Assembly (NCBI GenBank): GCA_028282395.1
Contig: JANQHY010000230.1
Coordinates: 1-17,405, forward strand
Reading direction: 5' to 3'
From: Gammaproteobacteria bacterium
GTDB lineage: Bacteria; Pseudomonadota; Gammaproteobacteria; UBA12402
DNA length: 17,405 nt
The position numbers and the translations under genes are program-made. The notes below the pieces were generated by a model that searched no databases, was not told the origin of the DNA, and saw only the letters and a list, made by a program, of their open reading frames with translations. Positions 5,908 to 12,765 of this stretch are shown here, piece after piece (within the stretch, counting starts at the first letter, position 1; each line of letters begins with the position of its first letter).

Positions 5908-6115
5908 TCGTACAATAGATTGGAATAAAGTCCTATATATACAGAACGTAAGCAAATACTGCTAAATATGTAATAATTCTGGCCGAAATCTAAATTTTCT
6001 TACTTTAGCAAATGAAATCAACTGGTTATTGGCTAGGAGGACAAAATAGATTCAACTAGATTAGCAAACTTAATATCAAAATGACCAAAAAAGATAAAAA
6101 AAATCATGTGAAAGG

Positions 6116-6160
6116 GTGACATCAAGCAGCTACCCCCCTATAATCAGCAACGCTTGATGT
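6116..6160 (+). promoter_or_regulatory. Promoter of the RRM-helicase operon, bracketed by an inverted repeat
   Basis: GTGACA (6116-6121, 5/6 match to the -35 box) and a perfect TATAAT (6139-6144) are 17 bp apart. ACATCAAGC (6119-6127) and GCTTGATGT (6152-6160) are perfect inverse copies about 33 bp apart centre to centre, close to three helical turns. One arm covers the -35 and the other the likely start site. This looks like a repressor-type operator arrangement. Only part of it would be in the RNA. The 5' leader would be about 85 nt. Confidence 0.6.
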
Positions 6161-6237
6161 GTCTCGCAACCATTCTCATGAATGCTTTCATGTTTCATAT
6201 CTAGGTTTTTATTAACAAAATAACAAGGGTTATACTT

Positions 6238-6519
6238 ATGAACCAATCTAAAATTTATGTCGGCAACCTATCTTACAATACCAGCGAAGAGGAGCTGCGT
6301 GACTTCTTCTCTCAATATGGCAATATTGAAGACCTAAAGATAATTAACGACTATCAAACAGGCCGTTCAAAAGGATTTGGTTTTATTACTTTCTCTTCGG
6401 ACGAAGAAGGCGAAAAAGCCTTAGCAGCAAATGGTGTTGAGCTTGATGGCAGAAAACTGAATGTTAACACGGCGAAAGAGAGTAACCGTGGCAGCAGAAG
6501 CAGTGAGCGGCGCTACTAA
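6238..6519 (+). CDS. RRM-domain RNA-binding protein, 93 aa
   Basis: The protein is a single RNA recognition motif followed by a short Ser/Arg-rich tail (about residues 81-93, ESNRGSRSSERRY). RNP2 is IYVGNL (6-11) and RNP1 is KGFGFITF (45-52). The aromatic residues that stack on RNA bases are present (Tyr7, Phe47, Phe49). Small bacterial RRM proteins of this kind are known from cyanobacteria and several proteobacteria, where some are cold-induced; here that is only a family expectation. The start ATG has AAGGG about 9 nt upstream. The gene lies 27 bp before a DEAD-box helicase on the same strand, behind a strong promoter-like sequence, so the two are probably co-transcribed and may act together on structured RNA. 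Confidence 0.93.
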   Translation: MNQSKIYVGNLSYNTSEEELRDFFSQYGNIEDLKIINDYQTGRSKGFGFITFSSDEEGEKALAANGVELDGRKLNVNTAKESNRGSRSSERRY

Positions 6520-6546
6520 TAACATCTAACGCGCAGGAAACCCCAT

Positions 6547-8034
6547 ATGCCAACAACAAAACCTTTCAGCAGCCTTGGGCTCGATGCTCCTCTATTATCA
6601 GCACTGGCTGAATTAGGTTATGAGGAGCCAACACCGATACAGGAACAGAGCATTCCTGTCCTCATGGAAGGTAATGACCTGTTGGCACAAGCGCAAACTG
6701 GAACGGGCAAAACCGCTGCGTTTGCCCTGCCGGTCCTGTCGCATTTAAACTTAGCACGCAAAAAGCCACAGGCGCTTATCATTGCGCCAACACGTGAACT
6801 TGCGATCCAGGTAGCAGAAGCATTTCAAAGCTACGCTAAACATCTAAAAGGTTTCCATGTTACACCAATTTACGGTGGCCAGGACTATCAAACACAACTC
6901 CGCGCACTCAAACGCGGCGCCCATGTGATTGTTGGCACACCAGGGCGAATTATGGATCATCTGCGCCGCGGCACTTTATCGCTTGACGCCTTAAAAACGA
7001 TAGTGCTGGATGAAGCAGATGAGATGTTAAAAATGGGCTTTATTGGTGATATCGAATGGATTCTTGAACAAATTCCTCATAGTCGCCAAACTGCACTATT
7101 CTCAGCAACTCTCCCCCCCTCTATTAAAAAGATCGCCAAACGCTACCTGAAAAATGCGAAAAAAATTCATATTCAACCAAAAAAGAGCAGTGTTGATACA
7201 ATAGAGCAATTCTATATGTGTGTGGCTAGAAATCAGAAGCTAGATGCACTCACCCGCTTTCTTGAAGTTGAAGATATTCAAGCCGCTATTATTTTCACTC
7301 GCACCAAGAACTGCTCCAGCGAACTGGCAGAGAAACTACAAGCTCGGGGTTATGAAGCTTCAGCACTCAATGGCGATATGAATCAATCGCTGCGTAAAAA
7401 AGCGATTGAACGCATTAAGAGTGGCTCACTGGATATCATTGTTGCCACGGACGTTGCCGCACGCGGTATTGATGTTGAGCGCATCAGCCATGTTATCAAT
7501 TTTGATATTCCTCACGACACAGAGTCCTATATTCATCGTATCGGTAGAACGGGTCGTGCTGGACGTAAAGGCAAGGCATTGCTCTTTATTACGCCAAGAG
7601 AGTATCGTTTACTAAATGACATTAAACACTCTATTGATAGCTCTATCAAAAAAGCCGAACCACCGTCATTAAAAGAGATGAGTGAGAAGCGTAGTAAACA
7701 GCTTGCAGAAAAGGTAATTGGTATCATCAACAAAAGTAAAAAATTAGCCCCCTATCGTGAAATGGTAGAAAGCATCAGTGCACAAGATGACTGCTCAGCA
7801 AAGGATATTGCCGCAGCATTGGCATATTTACTACAGCAAGCAAATCCACTACCTTCACAGGAGATTGCTGCTACCGAACCTAAGTCTAAAAAACCACGGA
7901 AAAAGTCTCCTTATAGTAGAAGAGAGGGTTCTGAACGTAGCCGCGGCAAAAAAAGATCATCTGCAAAAACGTTTAAGAAAGCCGCTCCAGGCAAAAGAAA
8001 AGCACTAAAGCGTAAGGCAAAACCGCGGCGTTGA
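6547..8034 (+). CDS. deaD: DEAD-box ATP-dependent RNA helicase, DeaD/CsdA-like
   Basis: The 495-aa protein carries the helicase motifs in order: Q-motif region (FSSLGL...PTPIQ, Gln32), Walker A AQTGTGKT (49-56), PTRELA (81-86), TPGR (131-134), DEAD (155-158), SAT (186-188), ATDVAARGID (300-309) and HRIGRTGR (330-337). The segment EMLKMGFIGDIEWIL after DEAD is typical of DeaD. These enzymes unwind RNA duplexes using ATP in ribosome assembly, mRNA decay and cold adaptation. The protein is shorter than E. coli DeaD (about 629 aa): after the core comes a helical segment (about 365-435) and then a strongly basic tail of about 55 residues in place of the full RNA-binding domain. AGGAAA lies just before the ATG. 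The paralogue label is less certain than the helicase assignment, and RhlE-type is the main alternative. Confidence 0.93.
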   Translation: MPTTKPFSSLGLDAPLLSALAELGYEEPTPIQEQSIPVLMEGNDLLAQAQTGTGKTAAFALPVLSHLNLARKKPQALIIAPTRELAIQVAEAFQSYAKHLKGFHVTPIYGGQDYQTQLRALKRGAHVIVGTPGRIMDHLRRGTLSLDALKTIVLDEADEMLKMGFIGDIEWILEQIPHSRQTALFSATLPPSIKKIAKRYLKNAKKIHIQPKKSSVDTIEQFYMCVARNQKLDALTRFLEVEDIQAAIIFTRTKNCSSELAEKLQARGYEASALNGDMNQSLRKKAIERIKSGSLDIIVATDVAARGIDVERISHVINFDIPHDTESYIHRIGRTGRAGRKGKALLFITPREYRLLNDIKHSIDSSIKKAEPPSLKEMSEKRSKQLAEKVIGIINKSKKLAPYREMVESISAQDDCSAKDIAAALAYLLQQANPLPSQEIAATEPKSKKPRKKSPYSRREGSERSRGKKRSSAKTFKKAAPGKRKALKRKAKPRR

Positions 8035-8204
8035 TAATTGATTCAAACACTTGCTATTTATTCAGCGAAATAGTAATACACTTTTACGCCCATCTTGTCT
8101 GACAAATAAAATAGTATATATTTACATGAAAAAATCACTAATTAACTTATGATTATTAACTAATAAACTAATATTGTGCTAACGGTATTACAGAGAACGA
8201 AACC

Positions 8205-9758
8205 ATGTACGACTCACTTAATGACCTCTATGAAGTTTCGGTAGAACTGCTAAACAGAAGGTTCTGTGAACAGTCAGCAAAAAAAATTGTCTCTATTGCC
8301 AACAAAGCCAAAAGAGAGACAAAGCGATTAGGAGCAAGCGATTTAAAGATCTTACTGCAACAAATCGCTACTATAGATGAAAATCGAAAGTTCCAAAAGA
8401 GCCATCTAGCAGAAAGTACTCTCAAAGGCGGTGAAATCACCTATAAATATGTAATACAGAAGTACAGGCAACACATCAGCAGAGTATTATTGGCCATAAC
8501 ATTTACCATGCCACACTGCGACAAAAAGCCGTATCAATTCGATCCACAGTCCGCATTAATGGCCCTATTACAGTGCATCAAAGAAAGCAAAAAGATTACT
8601 ATCGAACTAAAGCGACTAAACTGGCTAAATCAAAACACTAGCAACTACAATCAACGGATTAATGAGAGCAATGAAAACTGGCTTAAAGAGGCAAAAGAGC
8701 AGATAATCTATTTTAAAGATAAACTAGGAAAGTATCGCCTACACAAGAAGTTCGCTCTTGAGCATATCTCATGGAACCAATTACTGCAAGAAGTTGAACG
8801 CTCTCTTGAAACTGCTCAGCGCAATTTTTTTACCCACAAGCAAAGTAGAAACAAGAAAGTTCCAGCACCCTCATCCACTTCATTAATATTGACAGATAAA
8901 CACCCTATTAGACCAATTAATAATCGGGCCAGGAATAATCAACATAAACAACGCTCGGAGGCCTACAAAAGAATTGAGAAGACAATCAACTATTTTTCCT
9001 CCTTCATTCCAGGTCATCCACAATATGAAGCAGAGAAAGCACTTAATATGGGCGCGGATATCGGGATGAATATAAAAGACAGAGAAAATATCGTCTACTG
9101 CGTAAATATTGATATAAATGATTTAAAAAAGCGATATGAAAAACGCTTCTACCGTCTACCAATGAGCGAAAACGACTTAAAGGAAGTAAAAGACTATCTT
9201 AGCCTTCCTCAAGAAGAGCTAGATGACGTTAAGAAGCTTTTTAAGGATGCGATCAAAATAAGAATGGAAGCCATCTCTAACAATGAAGATAACCAACTTA
9301 TTAGAATCAATAATAGCAAGATTGGCAACTCTATTAACCATAACAACACAAAAGAAAGAAGACCATTACAGACTAGAAAAAATTTGGCTCAAGCAACAAA
9401 ATTAGTAAAGAAAATCATAACTGCACTGGAAGGCAAATGGTTTTGGGGTAAAGAAGAGAGATTAAAACTAGAGGGAATACTTACTGGACTAGAGAAAAAA
9501 GGAAAAAGTTATAATGATATCTCCTCTGTTTTACGAGATGAAGCTTCTTACATAAGAGACAGCTCTAATATTTTTTCACGACTTGTCGGAAAAAAGAAAT
9601 TCGAAACAGAAACTCTATGGAACGTCCTTAATGGTTTAAACAGAAAAATGGATAAAAATGAAAGGCGAGAGCTACTGCAGGGACTAATTTCTTCTCCAAG
9701 TAGAGACCTACCTGAAAAAGTAGAACTCTCTGAAATCAGCCTAAACAGTATAAAATAA
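8205..9758 (+). CDS. Hypothetical lysine-rich protein, 517 aa, cytosolic or secreted without a classical signal
   Basis: I do not recognise this protein. It has no signal peptide and no membrane segment. It is predominantly helical and highly charged, with many Lys, Glu and Asn residues. Visible elements are an N-terminal helical part (residues 1-60), a stretch with scattered aromatics (YKYVIQKYRQHISRVLLAI), a Ser/Lys-rich linker near 215-250, a segment KALNMGADIGMNIKDRENIV near 285-305, and a C-terminal part containing GKWFWGKEERLKLEGILTGL and LLQGLISSPSRDLPEK. AAA and ATA codons are abundant compared with the helicase gene upstream, suggesting a different base composition and perhaps acquisition. 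It stands alone, 170 bp after the helicase gene, and converges with a small minus-strand gene. A secreted effector is possible in an intracellular bacterium, but nothing in the sequence proves it. Confidence 0.8.
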   Translation: MYDSLNDLYEVSVELLNRRFCEQSAKKIVSIANKAKRETKRLGASDLKILLQQIATIDENRKFQKSHLAESTLKGGEITYKYVIQKYRQHISRVLLAITFTMPHCDKKPYQFDPQSALMALLQCIKESKKITIELKRLNWLNQNTSNYNQRINESNENWLKEAKEQIIYFKDKLGKYRLHKKFALEHISWNQLLQEVERSLETAQRNFFTHKQSRNKKVPAPSSTSLILTDKHPIRPINNRARNNQHKQRSEAYKRIEKTINYFSSFIPGHPQYEAEKALNMGADIGMNIKDRENIVYCVNIDINDLKKRYEKRFYRLPMSENDLKEVKDYLSLPQEELDDVKKLFKDAIKIRMEAISNNEDNQLIRINNSKIGNSINHNNTKERRPLQTRKNLAQATKLVKKIITALEGKWFWGKEERLKLEGILTGLEKKGKSYNDISSVLRDEASYIRDSSNIFSRLVGKKKFETETLWNVLNGLNRKMDKNERRELLQGLISSPSRDLPEKVELSEISLNSIK

Positions 9759-9765
9759 CGCTAAT

Positions 9766-9778
9766 CTCTTTGAAAGAG
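9766..9778. repeat. Perfect palindrome between convergent genes
   Basis: CTCTTTGAAAGAG is a 6-bp inverted repeat around a single base, in the 33-bp gap between the stop codons of the 8205-9758 gene and the minus-strand gene 9792-10022. It is a possible bidirectional terminator hairpin with few GC pairs, and neither strand has a long T-run after it. Confidence 0.3.
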
Positions 9779-9791
9779 CAATACCACCTTA

Positions 9792-10022
9792 TTAGAATGG
9801 ATAAGCAATTACGCCCCCACTATACTCATACACACCTATCTCTTCTGGGAAGCTTTGTTCCTTTTGTGAATGGTTATCTGCAAGATAAGCAGGAACTTCA
9901 TGCTCACGATCAATTTTATCAATCTCGTTCTTATAGGCATCATTATCACTGCACAGATCTGAGAATTTTTCATCAACAATGATATCAATTTCATTACAAA
10001 GTAATTGTTTATTAAAAGACAT
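9792..10022 (-). CDS. Small acidic hypothetical protein, 76 aa
   Basis: I do not recognise this protein. It begins MSFNKQLLCNEIDIIVDEKF, is strongly acidic through its middle (DNDAYKNEIDKIDREHEV) and ends in SGGVIAYPF. There is no signal peptide or membrane segment. The ATG at 10022 has AAGAGAAC 4-5 nt upstream as a weak ribosome binding site. The next gene upstream on the same strand (start 10693) also begins MSFN, a weak hint of common origin or of a shared leader, but the rest does not align by eye. Its reality rests on length, sensible composition and the lack of a better frame. Confidence 0.5.
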   Translation of the reverse strand: MSFNKQLLCNEIDIIVDEKFSDLCSDNDAYKNEIDKIDREHEVPAYLADNHSQKEQSFPEEIGVYEYSGGVIAYPF

Positions 10023-10321
10023 AACTGTTCTCTTTTTTAAGACGTAATAGGATTAGCGTTTTATAAATAAAACGGGATTATTGATGTAAATTTAGGACTA
10101 TTTCTACCCAGAATTTATTAGAGCATTAAACAGTAAAAAGTATATACTTTGCCTTACAAAAAAGAATATTTTTTTCTCAAAAATGGTATTGATGAATTTA
10201 TTCATGTAATTCAATTATTTAAATAATACAAAATATAATCAATTACTTAAAATATATTTTTCTATGCTAATTAAAAAAAACAATGCGGATTTAATGGATA
10301 TATTGTCTGCAGTAGAATGGT
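10023..10321. other. Very AT-rich intergenic stretch with three palindromes
   Basis: No gene is supported here. Three perfect palindromes stand out: CGTTTTA/TAAAACG with a 4-base loop (10057-10074), AAAGTATATACTTT (10137-10150) and ATTATTTAAATAAT (10214-10227). The first lies about 35 bp upstream of the 9792-10022 gene and may be an operator or part of its promoter. None is followed by the T-run of a classic terminator. The composition differs from the flanking operons and, with the two small unknown genes, suggests an inserted or decaying segment. Confidence 0.45.
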
Positions 10322-10693
10322 TTAGATTGTACAATCATGCTGCGCATTTTCAATATCATTTTCTTGCTGAATTTTGTACTCTTTTTCCATTTTCAAACAC
10401 TCCAGCAGGCGATTATATTGCTCTATTTGATACTTTAGATACTGTTTACCAAACCAGCTAAATTTTACCCAATTCTCAAAAGAACCCGTAATATTACGAT
10501 GGTTGATTGCAGTAGAAGCGTGTATCTCATGATTAAACTTATATTTGCTACCATGATTATATAACTTAAACTCGGTTAAAGAGAGTTTGTTAGGAGAATC
10601 GAGTTGGTTTTTCTTAACATTACGCTTTTTATGCGCTTCACGTTGACGATGATTAGTTAATTTCTCTTCAATATATTCTTGATTAAAACTCAT
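10322..10693 (-). CDS. Hypothetical protein, 123 aa, downstream of the transporter
   Basis: I do not recognise this protein. It is basic in its first third (KLTNHRQREAHKKRNVKKNQ) and has a central NHGSKYKFNHEIHASTAINH stretch rich in His and Asn. A C-terminal helix follows (GSFENWVKFSWFGKQYLKYQ, then LECLKMEKEYKIQQENDIE). The start at 10693 (MSFNQEYIEEK) is chosen because GGTAG lies about 10 nt upstream and the initiator context resembles that of the neighbouring small gene. An upstream in-frame ATG at 10729 would overlap the transporter gene's end. It follows the transporter gene by about 40 bp on the same strand and could be read from the same promoter. The KFSWFGKQYLKYQIEQYNRL segment is the most protein-like part. 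Confidence 0.5.
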   Translation of the reverse strand: MSFNQEYIEEKLTNHRQREAHKKRNVKKNQLDSPNKLSLTEFKLYNHGSKYKFNHEIHASTAINHRNITGSFENWVKFSWFGKQYLKYQIEQYNRLLECLKMEKEYKIQQENDIENAQHDCTI

Positions 10694-10732
10694 AATAGTT
10701 TCTACCCATATGATTACCATTGAATACAATCA

Positions 10733-12073
10733 TCATGGCAAATAGTTATCTACTTGTCTATTCCTTTCTCGCTCATTTTTGAGACGATACCATAGCATAA
10801 TTAATCCTAATAAAGACAAGAATGCAGCCGCCATCAGATAAAAGGCTGCTGCGGCATAATTATGTAACCTATGAACTAATATTGCTGCAACCAATGGTGC
10901 TGCTCCACCAAACAACGCAAAACCCGTATTATAGCCTAATGCCAAAACTGTGTACCTTACACGTAACGCACTTAAACTAAAAATCACTGCTGGGAATGGT
11001 CCATCATACATTGCACCCATAACTGTTAATAACAACTGTGCTGTGATGATAATTAACCATGCTGCTCCTACTGTCATTGCTAAAATCGGATAGCTTAATA
11101 ATAGAAAACAGCCAATAGATAACAGTACTAGGCGTACTTTACCAACATAGTCAGAAAGAAAGCCAAACAATACCATAGTGATAATTAGTACAAATGTCAT
11201 AATGGTACTAATCCCTAACTCTTTAGAGAAGATAGTATAATGGTACTGTTCTACAGACTGTGGAAAGTAGTAGAGAATAAATGTCATGCTTGCCGCTGGC
11301 AATGCTGTCAAGCAGATAATTAGCAAGATATTAAATTTATGATGCCAATACGCCTCCCTTAATGGTGATGCTTTTTCACTAACATCGTCATCTACCTGTT
11401 TAGCTTTCTCTTTAGCAAAGGCGATTGATTCTGGCATGAACGCACGCAGAATTAAAACCGTAGCACCTAATGCAACCCCAATAAAATAAGGCAAACGCCA
11501 GCCCCAATGGTATAATTGAGTTTGAGATAATAGTTCAGTGACTGTTGCCATAACGCCTGAGCCCAATAATACCCCTATTAAAGCCATCACCCAGATAAGA
11601 CTACCATAAAATCCATGTCGCCTCTCATCAACAGACTCCAATACATAAATCAGTGCGCCTGCAGTTTCGCCCCCAGTCGAAATTCCTTGAATAATACGAA
11701 ACGTTAGTAGTATTATCGGTGCTACAATTCCAATACTCTGCCAAGTAGGTAGGAATGCCATAATCAGCATAGAAATATTCATCATCGTAATGGATAGCAG
11801 TAGTGCTGTGCGGCGCCCTAAATAATCGCCAATATAACCATAAATTAGCGCTCCAACTGGCCGTGCTAGATAACTAATAAAAAATACACCATAAGCCAAT
11901 GCCAATGATACCCAGGAGCTTTTCTCAACAAAAAAAAGCTTGGCAAAAACCGCGGCTAAATGGCCATAAATAGCGAAATCATACCACTCAACAATAGTGC
12001 CAAGTGCACCCATAAAATAAATTAGTCGTGACTCATTATAACGATAACCCATAGTTAATGCTTTAGTACGCAT
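10733..12073 (-). CDS. MFS transporter of the metabolite:H+ symporter (MHS) family, ProP/KgtP-like
   Basis: The 446-aa protein has about twelve hydrophobic segments and the hallmarks of the MHS branch of the major facilitator superfamily: GTIVEWYDFAIYG in the first segment (25-37), RPVGALIYGYIGDYLGRRTA with the loop motif GDxxGRR between segments 2 and 3, and RIIQGISTGGETAGALIYVLE in segment 4. A second, weaker loop motif (GFLSDYVGKVR) follows in the second half. Such carriers bring in osmolytes, dicarboxylates, shikimate or related solutes with protons. ProP's C-terminal coiled coil is absent, so an osmosensory ProP role is less likely. The ATG has AGGAGAG a few bases upstream. It diverges from the operon starting at 12194 across a 120-bp regulatory region. 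The substrate cannot be named. Confidence 0.9.
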   Translation of the reverse strand: MRTKALTMGYRYNESRLIYFMGALGTIVEWYDFAIYGHLAAVFAKLFFVEKSSWVSLALAYGVFFISYLARPVGALIYGYIGDYLGRRTALLLSITMMNISMLIMAFLPTWQSIGIVAPIILLTFRIIQGISTGGETAGALIYVLESVDERRHGFYGSLIWVMALIGVLLGSGVMATVTELLSQTQLYHWGWRLPYFIGVALGATVLILRAFMPESIAFAKEKAKQVDDDVSEKASPLREAYWHHKFNILLIICLTALPAASMTFILYYFPQSVEQYHYTIFSKELGISTIMTFVLIITMVLFGFLSDYVGKVRLVLLSIGCFLLLSYPILAMTVGAAWLIIITAQLLLTVMGAMYDGPFPAVIFSLSALRVRYTVLALGYNTGFALFGGAAPLVAAILVHRLHNYAAAAFYLMAAAFLSLLGLIMLWYRLKNERERNRQVDNYLP

Positions 12074-12092
12074 TTGCTCTCCTTATTTAGCA

Positions 12093-12171
12093 AGTGTTGG
12101 CCTCTGCTATCATAACATGAAAAATAGTGTTGGCCACGGACATTTGATAATCGTATAAATTAGCATTATCA
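12093..12171. promoter_or_regulatory. Divergent promoter region between the MHS transporter and the redox operon
   Basis: Rightward: TGGCCA (12131-12136), 17 bp, TATAAA (12154-12159). Leftward: TGGCCA (self-complementary, the same bases), 16 bp, TATGAT (12109-12114 on the minus strand). AGTGTTGGCC is directly repeated at 12093-12102 and 12126-12135, 33 bp apart, and TGATAAT/ATTATCA (12145-12151, 12165-12171) flanks the rightward -10. This fits a regulator binding site controlling both directions. Box matches are only moderate. Confidence 0.45.
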
Positions 12172-12193
12172 TACATCAATATAGGAGTAAGTA

Positions 12194-12745
12194 ATGCTTG
12201 TAGGAGAAAAAGGGATGAAAAAGTATTTTTTAGCTTTATTAGTAGGATTACTAGCTGTTACGCTTACAACCGCCAAACCCATTTCAACAACTCGTATTGT
12301 ATATAGCAATCAGTGTCAAAACATCCCCCCAATGCAACCATTTATGCTAATTCTGAAAAAAGATCAAGACGTCTTTAAGGCAATCAAAACCTGTATTAGT
12401 GCCGCCAATATTCATGGTGGCAGTATCTCCGGCATTGGCGCCATTGAGAATCCCACACTAGGATTTTATAATTTGAAAAAGAAAGCATTCAAGCGTAAAA
12501 CATATTCTGGTGATTATGAAGTATTAAGCTTAAATGGAAACATTTCGAGTATAGATGATAAAGAGCTATTTGTTCATCTGCATACCACTCTCGGCAAGGA
12601 TAATTTTTCCGTGATTGGCGGCCACCTTTTTGATGCTAAGGTTGCTGTAACCTTAGAGCTATTTATCAATCCATTAGGAGAAATGCCGGTTAGAACAATG
12701 AATAAAGCAATTGGTTTAAATCTGATTAACCCGGATTTTAACTAA
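12194..12745 (+). CDS. Exported PPC/DUF296-domain protein
   Basis: After a typical signal peptide (KKYFLALLVGLLAVTLTTA, cleavage before KP) the protein carries the PPC (DUF296) fold. Visible marks are FMLILKKDQDVFKAIKTC, GGSISGIGAIENPTLGFYN, GDYEVLSLNGNIS and HLHTTLGKDNFSVIGGHLFD with the conserved histidines, then VAVTLELFI. In plants and many bacteria this domain belongs to cytosolic or DNA-associated proteins, often with metal ligands on the histidines; an exported version is less usual and its function is not known to me. Two in-frame starts exist, ATG 12194 and ATG 12215, each with its own GGAG ribosome binding site 6-8 nt upstream. The second gives the more classical signal peptide. It is first in an apparent operon with the DsbD-like and redoxin genes; the gap to the next start is 20 bp. 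Confidence 0.85.
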   Translation: MLVGEKGMKKYFLALLVGLLAVTLTTAKPISTTRIVYSNQCQNIPPMQPFMLILKKDQDVFKAIKTCISAANIHGGSISGIGAIENPTLGFYNLKKKAFKRKTYSGDYEVLSLNGNISSIDDKELFVHLHTTLGKDNFSVIGGHLFDAKVAVTLELFINPLGEMPVRTMNKAIGLNLINPDFN

Positions 12746-12765
12746 TAGCGTGCCAGGAGAGTAGA

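Noticed and set aside
8035..8204. Possible terminator after the helicase gene
   Set aside because: Only a weak 6-bp CTATTT/AAATAG pairing is present, without GC pairs or a T-run.
10264..10461. Plus-strand open frame of 65 codons
   Set aside because: Mostly antisense to the minus-strand gene 10322-10693, starts in extremely AT-rich DNA and lacks a ribosome binding site. The minus-strand choice is itself only moderately sure.
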